From positions 281,369 through 345,368 of the forward strand of contig NZ_ML119086.1 of NCBI RefSeq assembly GCF_003789055.1: a DNA stretch of 64,000 bases, in the 5' to 3' direction. The position numbers and the translations under genes are program-made. Numbering within the stretch: the first letter of the stretch is position 1; every line of letters begins with the position of its first letter. Below the pieces are notes generated by a model. That model saw nothing but the letters and a program-made list of their open reading frames with translations, was not told the DNA's origin and did not search any database. Of this stretch, positions 14,635 to 28,108 are shown one piece after another. Source of the DNA: Histidinibacterium lentulum. Its GTDB lineage: Bacteria > Pseudomonadota > Alphaproteobacteria > Rhodobacterales > Rhodobacteraceae.

Positions 14635-15633
14635 ATGACGGTCACTGTCACCGATGTGGCGGCGCGTGCGGGTGTGTCCCGTTCGGCTGTCAGTCGAACC
14701 TTCACGAAGGGCGGAACGGTCTCGCCGGAGATGCGGGCCAGGGTCGAGGCGGCGGCGGCCGAACTCGGATATCGCCCCAATCCGCTGGCCGCGGCGCTGA
14801 AGACCGGACGCAGCGGCCTGGTGGCGCTGGTCATCGACGATGCGGCGAACCCCGTGACGCTGGCCGCGCAGGCCGCGCTGTCGGCGGCGCTCGAGGCGCA
14901 GGGCCGGCGGGCGGTCCTCGTCAACCTCGCCGGAGAGACCGACCCAGCGCGGGCGGCCGCCCGGCTTGGCGCCTATCACGCGGACGGCGCGCTGCTGGTC
15001 GCGGCGCAGCTTCCGGCGGAGGTGGTCGAGGCGCTGCGCGGCGCGGGGCGGCCCGTGGTGCAGTGCTTTCCCCATGTGGTCGAGGCCGCCGCGGCGGATG
15101 TGGCGGGGATCGACAACGTCCGCGCGGGACGGCTGGCCGCGCGCAAGATGCTGGCACGGGGCTACGGACGTCCGGCCTTCGTCGGCGGACCGAGGACCTG
15201 GGCACCGATGCAGGAGCGGCTTGCGGGGTTCCGGTCGGTGACGCGGTCGCGGGATCTCGAGTTGCAGGTGCAATGGACGGAGGATGTCTCTGTCGAGGCC
15301 GGCCAGCGCGCGGCGGAGAAGATCCTCAGCCGCGGCGGCGCGGACGGCTATTTCTGCGCCGACGACCGGCTGGCGCTCGGTGTGCTTCTGGCGCTGGAGG
15401 AGGCCGGGATCTCCGTGCCCGACGAGGCGGGCGTGGTGGGGCTCGGGGATATCGAGATGGCGGGCTGGCCGCAGTTCCGGCTCACGACGCTTCGGATGCC
15501 CCTCGAGGAGGTGACGCAGGCCGCGGCGTCGCGGCTCGTCGCGCTGATCGAGGCGCCTGGCGGCGATCCGGAGCTGGCCGCGTTCCCGTGCCAATTCGTC
15601 GAGCGCGGCACGCTGCGCGCGCCGCAGGCCTGA
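14635..15633 (+). CDS. LacI-family transcriptional regulator
   Basis: This is a 332-residue repressor-type regulator. The helix-turn-helix is at residues 3-24 (VTDVAARAGVSRSAVSRTF) and the hinge helix NPLAAALKTG follows. The rest is a periplasmic-binding-protein-like sensor domain, with FCADDRLALGVLLALEE and a final GDIEMAGWPQFRLTTLR segment. It probably senses a sugar or sugar phosphate and controls the downstream kinase and possibly the glycogen genes or the divergent otsBA. Effector and operators are unknown. The ATG at 14635 has GGAGCAGG just upstream; in-frame sequence before it runs through the promoter. Confidence 0.9.
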   Translation: MTVTVTDVAARAGVSRSAVSRTFTKGGTVSPEMRARVEAAAAELGYRPNPLAAALKTGRSGLVALVIDDAANPVTLAAQAALSAALEAQGRRAVLVNLAGETDPARAAARLGAYHADGALLVAAQLPAEVVEALRGAGRPVVQCFPHVVEAAAADVAGIDNVRAGRLAARKMLARGYGRPAFVGGPRTWAPMQERLAGFRSVTRSRDLELQVQWTEDVSVEAGQRAAEKILSRGGADGYFCADDRLALGVLLALEEAGISVPDEAGVVGLGDIEMAGWPQFRLTTLRMPLEEVTQAAASRLVALIEAPGGDPELAAFPCQFVERGTLRAPQA

Positions 15634-15748
15634 GCAGCCCCCCGCCGGTCCCGCGACGTCGGCCACAAACCCCTCCCGACTCGCAGACGGGCGCGGTATG
15701 CGGGCCTTGATCCGCCCCCGACCTGTCCTGATCCGAACGAGTGGCCCG

Positions 15749-16372
15749 ATGATCGATCTCACCTCCCATGTGAACCTGGTGGCCGAGGCGATACACGAGA
15801 AGCGAGAGGGGGCCCCCCGGCTGCTCGTGGCGATTGCGGGCGCGCCGGGCTCCGGCAAGTCGACGCTGGCCGCCGAGGTGGGGCGCAGGCTCGGCGGGCA
15901 GAAGGTGCGCACGGCGGTGGTGCCCATGGACGGCTTTCACCTCGACAACCGCGTGCTCGAGGACCGCGGCCTCACTCAGCGCAAGGGTGCCCCGGAAACC
16001 TTTGACGCGCTGGGCTTTCTCAATGCCATGCGGCGGCTCGCCAATGGCGAGGAGGTGGTCCTGCCGGTCTTCGACCGTCCGCGGGACCTTGCCATAGCGG
16101 GGGCGCTGGTGGTGCCGCCCGAATGCCAGGTGGTCATCGTGGAGGGCAATTACCTCCTGTTCGACGAGCGGCCCTGGTCGCTGCTCGCCCCGCTCTGGTG
16201 CCTTTCGGTGCGGATCGACGTGCCCGTGCCGGAGCTGCGCGCGCGGCTGATCCAGCGCTGGCTGAGCCACGGATTCAGCCGTGCCGCGGCGACCCGGCGC
16301 GCGGAGCGCAACGACATTCCGAACGCCCTGCGCATCGTCGAAAAGGCGCTGAAGGCCGACTATACCCTTTGA
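15749..16372 (+). CDS. P-loop nucleoside/sugar kinase-like protein
   Basis: This is a 207-residue P-loop protein of the uridine kinase/phosphoribulokinase/pantothenate kinase group. Walker A is GAPGSGKST (about residues 31-39). [11 protein letters not shown] supplies the substrate-binding Asp typical of the group, VIVEGNYLL is the Walker B-like strand, and a lid with several Arg residues ([19 protein letters not shown]) follows. Relatives phosphorylate nucleosides or sugars, but the substrate cannot be told here. The gene lies between the LacI-type regulator and glgB, 49 bases before glgB, so a role in feeding hexose phosphate into glycogen metabolism is plausible. Confidence 0.78.
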   Translation: MIDLTSHVNLVAEAIHEKREGAPRLLVAIAGAPGSGKSTLAAEVGRRLGGQKVRTAVVPMDGFHLDNRVLEDRGLTQRKGAPETFDALGFLNAMRRLANGEEVVLPVFDRPRDLAIAGALVVPPECQVVIVEGNYLLFDERPWSLLAPLWCLSVRIDVPVPELRARLIQRWLSHGFSRAAATRRAERNDIPNALRIVEKALKADYTL

Positions 16373-16421
16373 ACTCGGCGATTTCCGTGTTCCCCTGCCG
16401 TCAAAGACAGGGGGACGGGCC

Positions 16422-18629
16422 GTGCGCGATACGGGCGACGATCAGGACATCGACCTCGAGGCGGCCGAGGCGCTGGCCGCGGGCAGGCACCATGATCCGT
16501 TCGCGGTGCTGGGGCCGCATCGCGCGGGCGCGGCGGGTCGGCTGACGGCGATCGACCCCGGCGCGGACCGGCTGGAGGTGCGGGGCGCCTCGGGGGCGGT
16601 GTTCGTGCTGGAGCGCATCGCGGGGCCTGTGTTCTCGGGGCCGGTCTCGGCCGCCATCGGCGACAGGTCGGAGAGCTATGTCCTTCACGGCACCGGCGCG
16701 GACGGGGCGGAGTGGGACCATGACGACGCCTTCCGCTTCGGCCCGGTGCTGACGGATTTCGACGAGTACCTGCTGGGCGAAGGTGCCCATCACAGGCTGT
16801 GGGAGGCCCTGGGCGCGCACCGGATGCGGCACGAGGGCAGCGACGGCACGCATTTCGCGGTCTGGGCGCCGAATGCGCGGCGGGTGTCGGTCGTGGGCGA
16901 CATGAACGGCTGGGACGGACGGCGCCATCCGATGCGGCGGCGCGGGGCGACGGGCGTGTCGGAGATCTTCCTGCCCGGCGTCGGCGAGGGCGCGGCCTAC
17001 AAGTACGAGATCCTCGGCCGCGACGGCCGGGTCGTGCAGAAGGCGGACCCGGTGGGCTTCGGCGCGGAGCATCCGACCGCCACCGCGAGCGTCGTGCGCG
17101 ACATCCGCGGCTATGGCTGGGATGACGACGGCTGGATGGAGACGCGGGCCGCGCGCAACAGCCGGGATGCGCCGATTTCGGTCTACGAGGTGCATCTGGG
17201 GAGCTGGCGCAGGCGCCACGACGAGGGCGGCAGGCCCCTGTCCTACCGCGAACATGCCGAGGAGCTGGTGGGCTATGCGCGGGACATGGGCTTTACCCAT
17301 CTCGAGCTGATGCCGGTGTCGGAATTTCCCTTCGACGGGTCCTGGGGATACCAGCCCGTGGGGCTTTACGCGCCGACGATCCGGTTCGGCCCGCCGCACG
17401 AGTTCCGCGACCTCGTGCAGGCGGCCCATGGCGCGGGGCTGGGCGTGATCCTCGACTGGGTGCCGGGGCATTTTCCGACGGATGCTCACGGGCTGGGGCG
17501 GTTCGACGGAACCGCGCTCTACGAACATGCCGATCCGCGGGAGGGGTTCCACCGGGACTGGAACACGCTGATCTACAATTACGGGCGGCGCGAGGTGGCG
17601 AATTTCCTTGTCGCCAACGCCCTTTACTGGCTCGACGAATACCATGTGGACGGGCTGCGCGTGGATGCCGTGGCCTCGATGCTCTACCGTGACTATTCGC
17701 GGCCAGAGGGGGACTGGGTGCCCAATGTCCACGGCGGGCGCGAGAACCTCGAGGCGATCGCCCTGATGCAGCGGATGAACACGCTGGTCTATGGCGAGCA
17801 CGACGGGATCCTGACCGTGGCGGAGGAAAGCACCTCCTACCCGGCGGTGTCGGGGCCGGCGCATGCGGGCGGGCTGGGGTTCGGCTACAAGTGGAACATG
17901 GGCTGGATGAACGACACGCTCGACTACATCGCGCGGGCGCCCGAATACCGGAAATACCATCATCACCAAGTGACCAACACGATCTCCTGGGCGTTCTCGG
18001 AGAACTTCGTCCTGCCCGTGAGCCATGACGAGGTTGTGCACGGCAAGGGGTCGATGCTGGAGAAGATGCCGGGCGACGAATGGCAGAAATTTGCAAATCT
18101 GCGCGCCTATTACGGGTACATGTGGAGCCATCCGGGCAAGAAACTGCTGTTCATGGGCTGCGAGTTCGGCCAGCCGGCGGAATGGAACCATGACCGGGAG
18201 CTGGACTGGGAGGCCGCCGCCCTGCCCCGCCACTCGGGCGTGCGGGACCTCGTGCGGGATCTGAACGCGCTCTACCGTGCCACGCCCGCGCTGCATGTGA
18301 AGGATTGCGAGGCGGAGGGTTTCGCCTGGGTGGATCACGGCGACGCGGATCTCTCGGTGCTGAGCTTCCTGCGCCTTGGCCGGGAGGGGGACGCGCCGGT
18401 GCTCGTGGTGTGCAACTTCACCCCCGTTCCGCGGGAGGGCTACCGGCTGGGCGTGCCGCGGGGCGGGCACTGGCGCGAGGTGCTGAATACCGATGCCGCG
18501 CGTTACGGCGGCAGCGGCATGGGCCAGCCGGGGGGACGCAATGCGGTGGCGGCGCCCTCCCATGGCCGGGACCATACGCTCGAAATCACGCTGCCGCCGC
18601 TGGCGGTGGTGATGTTCAGCCCCGGCTGA
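16422..18629 (+). CDS. glgB: 1,4-alpha-glucan branching enzyme GlgB
   Basis: This GH13 enzyme introduces alpha-1,6 branches into glycogen. It has 735 residues, close to the E. coli length. N-terminal CBM48-type modules (about 20-110 and 125-230) precede the barrel. Catalytic Asp415 (DGLRVDAVA), Glu468 (VAEESTSYP) and the [10 protein letters not shown] motif keep the same spacing as in E. coli GlgB (405, 458, 526). The start is GTG at 16422 with GGGGACGG upstream. It is the first gene of glgB-glgC-glgA-glgX-pgm. Confidence 0.97.
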   Translation: MRDTGDDQDIDLEAAEALAAGRHHDPFAVLGPHRAGAAGRLTAIDPGADRLEVRGASGAVFVLERIAGPVFSGPVSAAIGDRSESYVLHGTGADGAEWDHDDAFRFGPVLTDFDEYLLGEGAHHRLWEALGAHRMRHEGSDGTHFAVWAPNARRVSVVGDMNGWDGRRHPMRRRGATGVSEIFLPGVGEGAAYKYEILGRDGRVVQKADPVGFGAEHPTATASVVRDIRGYGWDDDGWMETRAARNSRDAPISVYEVHLGSWRRRHDEGGRPLSYREHAEELVGYARDMGFTHLELMPVSEFPFDGSWGYQPVGLYAPTIRFGPPHEFRDLVQAAHGAGLGVILDWVPGHFPTDAHGLGRFDGTALYEHADPREGFHRDWNTLIYNYGRREVANFLVANALYWLDEYHVDGLRVDAVASMLYRDYSRPEGDWVPNVHGGRENLEAIALMQRMNTLVYGEHDGILTVAEESTSYPAVSGPAHAGGLGFGYKWNMGWMNDTLDYIARAPEYRKYHHHQVTNTISWAFSENFVLPVSHDEVVHGKGSMLEKMPGDEWQKFANLRAYYGYMWSHPGKKLLFMGCEFGQPAEWNHDRELDWEAAALPRHSGVRDLVRDLNALYRATPALHVKDCEAEGFAWVDHGDADLSVLSFLRLGREGDAPVLVVCNFTPVPREGYRLGVPRGGHWREVLNTDAARYGGSGMGQPGGRNAVAAPSHGRDHTLEITLPPLAVVMFSPG

Positions 18630-18653
18630 GCCGACCTGAGGGAGGAAAGTCCG

Positions 18654-19913
18654 ATGGACGACAGCAGACGACTGACACAACGCTCCATGGCCTTCGTGCT
18701 GGCGGGCGGCCGCGGCTCGCGGCTCAAGGAGCTTACGGACAGGCGGGTGAAACCGGCGGTCTATTTCGGCGGCAAGACGCGGATCATCGACTTCGCCCTG
18801 TCGAACGCGATGAACTCGGGCATCCGAAAGATGGCGCTGGCCACGCAGTACAAGGCCCACAGCCTGATCCGGCATTGCCAGAGGGGCTGGAACTTCTTCC
18901 GCGCCGAGCGCAACGAGTTTCTCGACATCATGCCGGCGAGCCAGCGGACCGGAGGAGAGGACTGGTACCGCGGCACGGCGGACGCGGTGACGCAGAACAT
19001 CGACATTCTCGACGATTACGGGATCGACTACATCGTGATCCTGGCGGGCGACCACATCTACAAGATGGATTACGAGATCATGCTGCGCCAGCATGTGGAG
19101 ACCGAGGCCGATGTCACCATCGGCTGTCTCACGGTGCCGCGGATGGAAGCCACGGCCTTCGGCGTGATGGGCATCGACAAGACCGGGCGGATCACCGAGT
19201 TTCTGGAAAAGCCCGCCGATCCGCCGGGCACGCCGGACGATCCCGATGTCGCGCTGGCGTCCATGGGCATCTACGTCTTCAACTACAGGTTCCTGCGTGA
19301 GCTCCTGCTGAAGGACGGCGAGGACACGAATTCGAGCCATGATTTCGGCAATGACCTGATCCCGGAGATCGTGAAGAACGGCAAGGCGATGGCCCACCGC
19401 TTCGACACGAGCTGCGTCCGGCATCCGGGCGCGCCGGCCTACTGGAAGGACGTGGGCACCGTCGATGCCTTCTGGCAGGCCAACATCGACCTGACGAACT
19501 TCACGCCCGAACTCGACCTCTGGGACCGGGACTGGCCGATCTGGACCTATTCCGAAGGCGTGCCGCCGGCGAAGTTCATCCATGACGAGAGGGACCGGCG
19601 CGGCATGGCGATTTCCTCGATGGTGTCGGGGGGCTGCATCGTCTCGGGCACAGAGGTACGCAATTCGCTGCTGTTCACCAACGTGCACACCAACAGCTAC
19701 GCGGTGCTCGACCATGCCGTCGTGCTGCCACGGGTGGTGGTGAACCGCCACGCGCGGCTGAGGAAGGTCGTGATCGACAAGGGCGTGGTGATCCCCGAGA
19801 AGCTGGTGGTGGGCGAGGACCCGGTGGAAGACGCCAAGTTCTTCCGCGTCTCGGATACCGGCGTCACGTTGATCACCCAGCCGATGATCGACGCCTGGAC
19901 CGCCGCGCAATGA
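18654..19913 (+). CDS. glgC: Glucose-1-phosphate adenylyltransferase GlgC
   Basis: This enzyme makes ADP-glucose from glucose-1-phosphate and ATP, the committed step of bacterial glycogen synthesis. It has 419 residues, normal for the family. Visible are the nucleotide-binding [21 protein letters not shown], the sugar-binding ASMGIYVFN and FLEKP, and a C-terminal left-handed beta-helix part (about 300-410) used for allosteric control. GGAGGAAAG lies before the ATG, and the stop overlaps glgA by 4 bases. Confidence 0.97.
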   Translation: MDDSRRLTQRSMAFVLAGGRGSRLKELTDRRVKPAVYFGGKTRIIDFALSNAMNSGIRKMALATQYKAHSLIRHCQRGWNFFRAERNEFLDIMPASQRTGGEDWYRGTADAVTQNIDILDDYGIDYIVILAGDHIYKMDYEIMLRQHVETEADVTIGCLTVPRMEATAFGVMGIDKTGRITEFLEKPADPPGTPDDPDVALASMGIYVFNYRFLRELLLKDGEDTNSSHDFGNDLIPEIVKNGKAMAHRFDTSCVRHPGAPAYWKDVGTVDAFWQANIDLTNFTPELDLWDRDWPIWTYSEGVPPAKFIHDERDRRGMAISSMVSGGCIVSGTEVRNSLLFTNVHTNSYAVLDHAVVLPRVVVNRHARLRKVVIDKGVVIPEKLVVGEDPVEDAKFFRVSDTGVTLITQPMIDAWTAAQ

Positions 19914-21310
19914 GGGTGCTGTCGGTCGCGTCGGAATGCGCGCCCCTGGTGAAGACCGGGGGCCTTGCCGACGTGGCCGGCGCCCTGCCCGCCGCGCTGA
20001 AGGCCGAGGGCGTGGAGATGCGCACCATGCTGCCCGGCTATCCGGCGGTGATGGCGGCGCTCGAGGGCGGGGAGGTCGTGCACGAGGAGCGCGACCTGAT
20101 GGGCGGCCCGGCGCGGGTGCTCGCGGGGCGCGCGGGACCGCTCGATCTGATGGTGGTGGAGGCGCCGCATCTCTATGCGCGCGAGGGGTCGATCTACCTC
20201 GGCCCGGACGGTCGGGACTGGCCCGACAACCCGGCCCGCTTCGCCGCGCTGTCCTGGGCGGCGGCGGAGGTGGCAAGGGCCGACTGGCCCGCCGACGTCG
20301 TTCATTGCCACGACTGGCAGGCGGGTCTTGCGCCCTATTACCTCCGCGCCGGAGGCCCGCCCTCGGTGCTGACGATCCACAACATCGCCTTTCACGGCAA
20401 CGCCGCGCCCGAGGAGATCGGGCCGCTCCGGCTCGATCCCTCCGATTTCACACCGGAAGGCTACGAGTTCTGGGGGCGGGTGTCGGCGCTGAAGGCGGGG
20501 CTCGTCTGGGCGGACCGGCTGACGACCGTCTCGCCCACCTATGCCGCCGAGCTGATGCGGCCGGAGTTCGGCATGGGCCTCGACGGGGTGATGCGGGCGC
20601 GCGCGGGCGATCTCACAGGCATCCTCAACGGGATCGACACCGGGGTCTGGAACCCCGCCACCGATCCGCTGATCGAGCGCTACGACAGCCCCGGAGGCAA
20701 GGCGCCCAACAAGGTCGCGCTGCGGCGGATCATGGGACTGCCCGACGCGGCTGGGCCGCTCTGCGTCGTGGTCAGCCGACTGACGGAGCAGAAGGGGTTC
20801 GACCTGCTGCTCGAGGCCCTGCCCGCGCTTCTGGCCCGCGGCGGGCAGCTGGCGCTCCTCGGATCGGGCGATCCGGCGCTGGAGCGGGCATTTCACGCGG
20901 CGGCGGAGGACCGGAACGTCGCGGTACGGATCGGCTACGACGAGGCGCTGGCGCACCGGCTCATCGCGGGGGGCGACGCGATCCTCGTGCCCTCGCGCTT
21001 CGAGCCCTGCGGGCTGACGCAGATGATGGGGCTGCGTTATGGCACGGTCCCATTGGTGGCGCTGACGGGCGGGCTTGCCGATACGGTGATCGACGCCTCG
21101 CCCGCGGCTCTTGCGGCAGGAGCGGCGACCGGCATACAGGTTCATCCCGTCGCGGCCGGGCCGCTGGCCCACGGGCTGGGGCGGCTCTGCGACCTTTGGG
21201 AAACGCCCGCGGTCTGGGCGCAAGTGCAGGGTAACGCCATGGCGGCGCCAGTGGGATGGGAGAGATCGGCGGGGGCCTATGCGGGCCTCTACGCCGCTCT
21301 AAAAACCTGA
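19910..21310 (+). CDS. glgA: Glycogen synthase GlgA
   Basis: This GT5 enzyme extends glycogen using ADP-glucose. It has 466 residues with the N-terminal KTGGLADV motif (Lys15, ADP-glucose binding), [28 protein letters not shown] and the C-terminal [18 protein letters not shown]. Its start overlaps the glgC stop (ATGA), so the two are translationally coupled. The glgX start follows the stop after 5 bases. Confidence 0.97.
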   Translation: MRVLSVASECAPLVKTGGLADVAGALPAALKAEGVEMRTMLPGYPAVMAALEGGEVVHEERDLMGGPARVLAGRAGPLDLMVVEAPHLYAREGSIYLGPDGRDWPDNPARFAALSWAAAEVARADWPADVVHCHDWQAGLAPYYLRAGGPPSVLTIHNIAFHGNAAPEEIGPLRLDPSDFTPEGYEFWGRVSALKAGLVWADRLTTVSPTYAAELMRPEFGMGLDGVMRARAGDLTGILNGIDTGVWNPATDPLIERYDSPGGKAPNKVALRRIMGLPDAAGPLCVVVSRLTEQKGFDLLLEALPALLARGGQLALLGSGDPALERAFHAAAEDRNVAVRIGYDEALAHRLIAGGDAILVPSRFEPCGLTQMMGLRYGTVPLVALTGGLADTVIDASPAALAAGAATGIQVHPVAAGPLAHGLGRLCDLWETPAVWAQVQGNAMAAPVGWERSAGAYAGLYAALKT

Positions 21311-21315
21311 GAGAC

Positions 21316-25049
<3,734 letters not shown>

Positions 25050-25384
25050 CGGGCGCGGCCCGGGGGGCGCCCTGCGGCGGCCGGGAAGGCGTTTGCCGGG
25101 TCGGTGGGGCGGACGGCGGCGGGCAAGAGGCCCTGGCCTCCGGCTTTGGGTGGACGCGCAGGCGGGTTGAAAACCCGCCCTACGGCTTGGGCGGCGGGGG
25201 GCTCGAAACCCTCCCTACGGCCCGGGGTGGCGGGCGGAGGCGGGCTCGAAACCCGCCCTACGGACACGGGCGGCGAAGGGGACTGCGGCGTCGAAACCAC
25301 GCTCTTGTGGATGGCTTGTCATACGGGCGCAACATCAAGGGTCTAGAAGCAAAGGCCACCAAAGCCCGAGCGAAAGGCCCCGCG
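25050..25384. other. Intergenic region after pgm
   Basis: No gene is seen in these 335 bases. The central part holds three palindromic repeat units (25161-25263). The last ~80 bases before the next start are less GC-rich (around 25310-25375) and may contain a promoter, but no clear -35/-10 pair stands out. Confidence 0.6.
25161..25263. repeat. Array of three REP-like palindromes
   Basis: Three units of about 25 bp each form a near-perfect palindrome and end in CCTACGG: 25161-25185, 25196-25220 and 25239-25263 (pattern GGCGGG-t/ctGAAACCCGCCCTACGG). The middle unit has changes in its arms. A fourth, diverged copy is at 41583-41608. They resemble repetitive extragenic palindromes and may stabilise the glycogen-operon mRNA 3' end or be spread by a distant RAYT-type transposase. 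Confidence 0.75.
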
Positions 25385-26545
25385 ATGCCCGGCCCCCTGC
25401 CCCCGCTGCGCCTGACCGGCGCCACCGTCCTGCGGGACGGGGGGCTGCAGGACCGCACCGTGGCCATCGCGGGCGGGCGGATCTCGGCCGGGCCCTACCC
25501 CGCCGTGGACCTCAGCGGTTTCTTTATCCTTCCCGGGATGGTGGACCTGTCGGTCCGGGCGCTCGACCGGGACGGCCCGCCGCCCACCGAGACCTCGGCG
25601 CGGGCGGCCCTCGCCGAGGCGGGTCGCGCGGCGGCCATGGCGGGCGTGACGACGGGCTGGGCCACGCACCTGTGGTCGGCGAGCGGCGCCGGGGCGGCGG
25701 AGCGCGCAGAGGCCTGTCTGCGCGCGCTCGACCGGCACCGGGCGGAGACGCTTGTCGATCTGCGCATCGCACTGACCTACGACGCGGCCACATTGCCCGC
25801 CACGGAGCGCCTGCTGGCCGCGATCCGGCGGCACGGGGTCGACCGGCTCGCCTTCGTCGACGCGGTCGTGGCCACGAAGCGGACGCCCGCCTTCGATCCG
25901 GCCCGCCTCCGGGCGATGGCAGAGGCGCGGGGACTGAGCGCGGAGGCGCTGTCGCAGGAGCTGGCGGGCGCACCGGTCGGACCGCGGGAGCTGCCGCGCA
26001 TCCTTTGCCGCATCGCCGAGGCGCTGGACATACTCGGGGTGAGCTACGGCTCGCAGGGCGATGCGGACGGCGAGACGCGGGAATTCTTCGCGATGCTGGG
26101 CGCCCGGATCTGCGAGAGTCCCGCGGCCCTGCGCGCAGCCTCGCTGGCGCGCGCGGTGGGGGACCCGGTCGTGGCCGCCGTCTCGGGGAGCGAGGCGGCC
26201 CAGGTGCCGGCCACGGCCCTCGTCCGGGCGGGCAAATGCTCGGCGCTGGCTTCGGGGGGGCGTCCGGCCGCGCTGGCAAGGACGGCCTTCGCCCTCGCCG
26301 ACGACGGGGTTCTCGACCTGCCCCGCGCGTGGCGTCTGGTGTCGGAAGCGCCCGCCGCCCTGATGCGTCTGCCGGACAGGGGGGTCATTGCGCAGGGAAA
26401 GCGCGCGGACCTGGCGATCGTGAACAAGGCCACGCGGCAGGTGGAGGCGACCCTAGTGGCCGGACGGCTGGTCTTTGCCGCCGGAGAGGCGGCGATGCGC
26501 TTCGTCGATGCGCGGCAGGCGGCGGTTCCGGTCGCGGCGGAGTGA
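25385..26545 (+). CDS. PhnM-like amidohydrolase lacking metal-binding residues
   Basis: This protein of 386 residues has the overall plan of PhnM (alpha-D-ribose 1-methylphosphonate 5-triphosphate diphosphatase) and related amidohydrolases: a small beta domain, ILPGMVDL entering the barrel, AAAMAGVTT, and a C-terminal RGVIAQGKRADLAIV strand that closes the beta domain. Where PhnM has the metal ligand motif HTD this protein has SVR (residues 56-58), and the late SDYVP-type Asp motif reads ASGGRP. I therefore doubt it is a working metal-dependent hydrolase. No phn genes are near; it follows pgm. It could be a scaffold or regulator, or a decayed gene, though the reading frame is intact and codon use is normal. 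Confidence 0.6.
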   Translation: MPGPLPPLRLTGATVLRDGGLQDRTVAIAGGRISAGPYPAVDLSGFFILPGMVDLSVRALDRDGPPPTETSARAALAEAGRAAAMAGVTTGWATHLWSASGAGAAERAEACLRALDRHRAETLVDLRIALTYDAATLPATERLLAAIRRHGVDRLAFVDAVVATKRTPAFDPARLRAMAEARGLSAEALSQELAGAPVGPRELPRILCRIAEALDILGVSYGSQGDADGETREFFAMLGARICESPAALRAASLARAVGDPVVAAVSGSEAAQVPATALVRAGKCSALASGGRPAALARTAFALADDGVLDLPRAWRLVSEAPAALMRLPDRGVIAQGKRADLAIVNKATRQVEATLVAGRLVFAAGEAAMRFVDARQAAVPVAAE

Positions 26546-26631
26546 CCCCGTTCCCGCCACGAGCGGGGAGACGCGCGCCGCCGTTTCCGTTAACATATGC
26601 GGGAGGGAATCATCGGCGGGGGGAATCACCG

Positions 26632-26838
26632 ATGTCCGGGACGCTGTCGGGGGCCCAGGAGGCCGTCGCCATGATCGCCAGACTGCCGGAAGAGGAGGTG
26701 GCGCATTTCCTGCGCGACTCCATCGCCGAGCGTCGGCTTTCCGATCTGATGCGCAGCCTCAACGAGGCGGTCGCGACCGGCGACCCGGGCTTGCGGGCGT
26801 CCGCCGAGAAGGCCCTGAAGCACCTCGGGTTTCTCTGA
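26632..26838 (+). CDS. Small hypothetical protein (68 residues)
   Basis: This is a short acidic/basic helical protein that I do not recognise, with no membrane segment or Cys motif. It has a GGGGG-containing ribosome site and high third-position GC like true genes here. It lies 86 bases after the PhnM-like gene and converges on iolB with only 6 bases between. A CGTT preceded 16 bases upstream by GGAGA (26567-26591 region) is only a weak match to an EcfG promoter. Confidence 0.6.
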   Translation: MSGTLSGAQEAVAMIARLPEEEVAHFLRDSIAERRLSDLMRSLNEAVATGDPGLRASAEKALKHLGFL

Positions 26839-26844
26839 CCCCGG

Positions 26845-27651
26845 TCAGGCGTCCTTCTGCGCGATCCAGTCGTGGTCGGGGTGATTCCGGAACCGCCACT
26901 TGCGGAGCGGACCTGCCATCACGTTGAGATAGTACATGTCGTAGCCGTAGGGCGCGCCGCAGGGGTGGTGGCCCTTCGGCACCAGCACCACGTCGTGGTC
27001 GTGGACGGTCATCGTCTCGTCGAGGCTGCCGTCCTCGGTGAAGACGCGCTGATGGCCGTAGCCCCGCGCCGGGTTCAGGCGGTGGTAATAGGTTTCCTCT
27101 AGGTAGGTCATGTTCGGGAAGTCGTCCTCGTCATGGCGGTGCGGCGGATAGGAGGACCAGTTGCCTGCGGGGGTATAGACCTCGGTCACCAGAAGGCTGC
27201 CCGCGACGTCGCGCTCCTCCATGGCGATGGGGTGGATGTAGCGGGTGTTGGCGCCCTTGCCGCGGGTGATGCGCTCGATGCCTTCGGGGCCGATCCGCGC
27301 GGCGGGATGGTCGCCCCGGGCGGGGGCCGTGCAGATGGCGAGGATGCAGTCGGTGGTGGCCTCCGCCGTCCAGTCGCTGCCGCCCGGGACGTAGAGGGCG
27401 TGGGGCGGGGTCTGGTCCCAGACGGTCAGGCGCTGGCCGAGCTCGCCGAAGTCGTGACCGGCGGCGGCGATGCGGGCGCGGCCCTCCACCAGCACGAGGA
27501 TCGCCTCGCGGTCGCCCGTCGCTTCTGCGGCGCGCTGCCCGGCGGAGAGGCGATAGAGCCCGAAGCCCACATAGCCCCAGCCGGCACTCTCGGGGGTGAT
27601 GTCGTGGATCTTGCCCGCCTCCGAGGCGGGGCGGCGGAGCAGGTCTGTCAT
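26845..27651 (-). CDS. iolB: 5-deoxy-glucuronate isomerase IolB
   Basis: This cupin isomerase converts 5-deoxy-D-glucuronate to 2-deoxy-5-keto-D-gluconate in myo-inositol catabolism. It has 268 residues, the usual length. It shows the IolB features GWGYVGFGLYRL, SYPPHRHDEDDFPN (metal ligands), YLEETYYHRLNPARGYGHQRVFTEDGSLDE and the C-terminal KGHHPCGAPYGYDMYYLNVMAG. It is the last iol gene here, 238 bases after the 72-residue membrane protein gene. Confidence 0.96.
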   Translation of the reverse strand: MTDLLRRPASEAGKIHDITPESAGWGYVGFGLYRLSAGQRAAEATGDREAILVLVEGRARIAAAGHDFGELGQRLTVWDQTPPHALYVPGGSDWTAEATTDCILAICTAPARGDHPAARIGPEGIERITRGKGANTRYIHPIAMEERDVAGSLLVTEVYTPAGNWSSYPPHRHDEDDFPNMTYLEETYYHRLNPARGYGHQRVFTEDGSLDETMTVHDHDVVLVPKGHHPCGAPYGYDMYYLNVMAGPLRKWRFRNHPDHDWIAQKDA

Positions 27652-27889
27652 GGGGCAGGTCTCCCTCGATCATCTGACGCGCGTGGCAGGGGATGCCGCG
27701 GCCGCAAGCGTTGCACCATCGGTCCGAGCGGAGATGGCAGGACCGGGCCGCCCTTACGGTCCGGCGAGCTGATGTCGCATGTGCGCCGCTTGCGTGAGCG
27801 ACGGACCCACCAGCCATGAGGCTCCGCAGAACGAGGGTCGGATGGTCCTGTCGCGACCGGCTGCGGACGTCGCGGGGGCGTCAGCCGTC

Positions 27890-28108
27890 TCACGATCCCC
27901 CCTTGTCGTCCCGGTCGGCGTAGTTCGCCTCGTCGTAGACCACGAAGAACTCCCAGGCGCAGAGCCCGCCGAGACCGCCGAAGAGGATCGCCCAGAAGAC
28001 GTTGCCGCCCATGAGCTCCACCACGGCCCAGACCACGCAGACCGCCGTCACGGCGACACGGCGCCAGAGCGGGCGAAAGAACGGGTGGCGCAGGTCGAAG
28101 AGCTTCAT
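27890..28108 (-). CDS. 72-residue membrane protein in the iol operon
   Basis: This is a small protein with a basic N-terminal helix (MKLFDLRHPFFRPLWRR), two hydrophobic segments (about residues 18-32 and 36-56) and an acidic tail (YDEANYADRDDKGG). Similar short proteins are, as I recall, annotated DUF3329; function is unknown to me. The ATG overlaps the iolE stop by 4 bases, so it is made together with the inositol enzymes. A role in membrane docking or signalling of the pathway is possible but unsupported. Confidence 0.75.
   Translation of the reverse strand: MKLFDLRHPFFRPLWRRVAVTAVCVVWAVVELMGGNVFWAILFGGLGGLCAWEFFVVYDEANYADRDDKGGS

Noticed and set aside
16401..20276. Open frame of about 1290 codons on the minus strand across glgB-glgC-glgA
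   Set aside because: It is antisense to well-recognised glycogen genes, has low-complexity Arg/His/Pro composition and arises from the high GC content, which removes stop codons in the complementary frame.
27652..27889. Possible small gene in the gap between iolB and the 72-residue gene
   Set aside because: The open frames there overlap known starts, lack ribosome sites and show no family resemblance.
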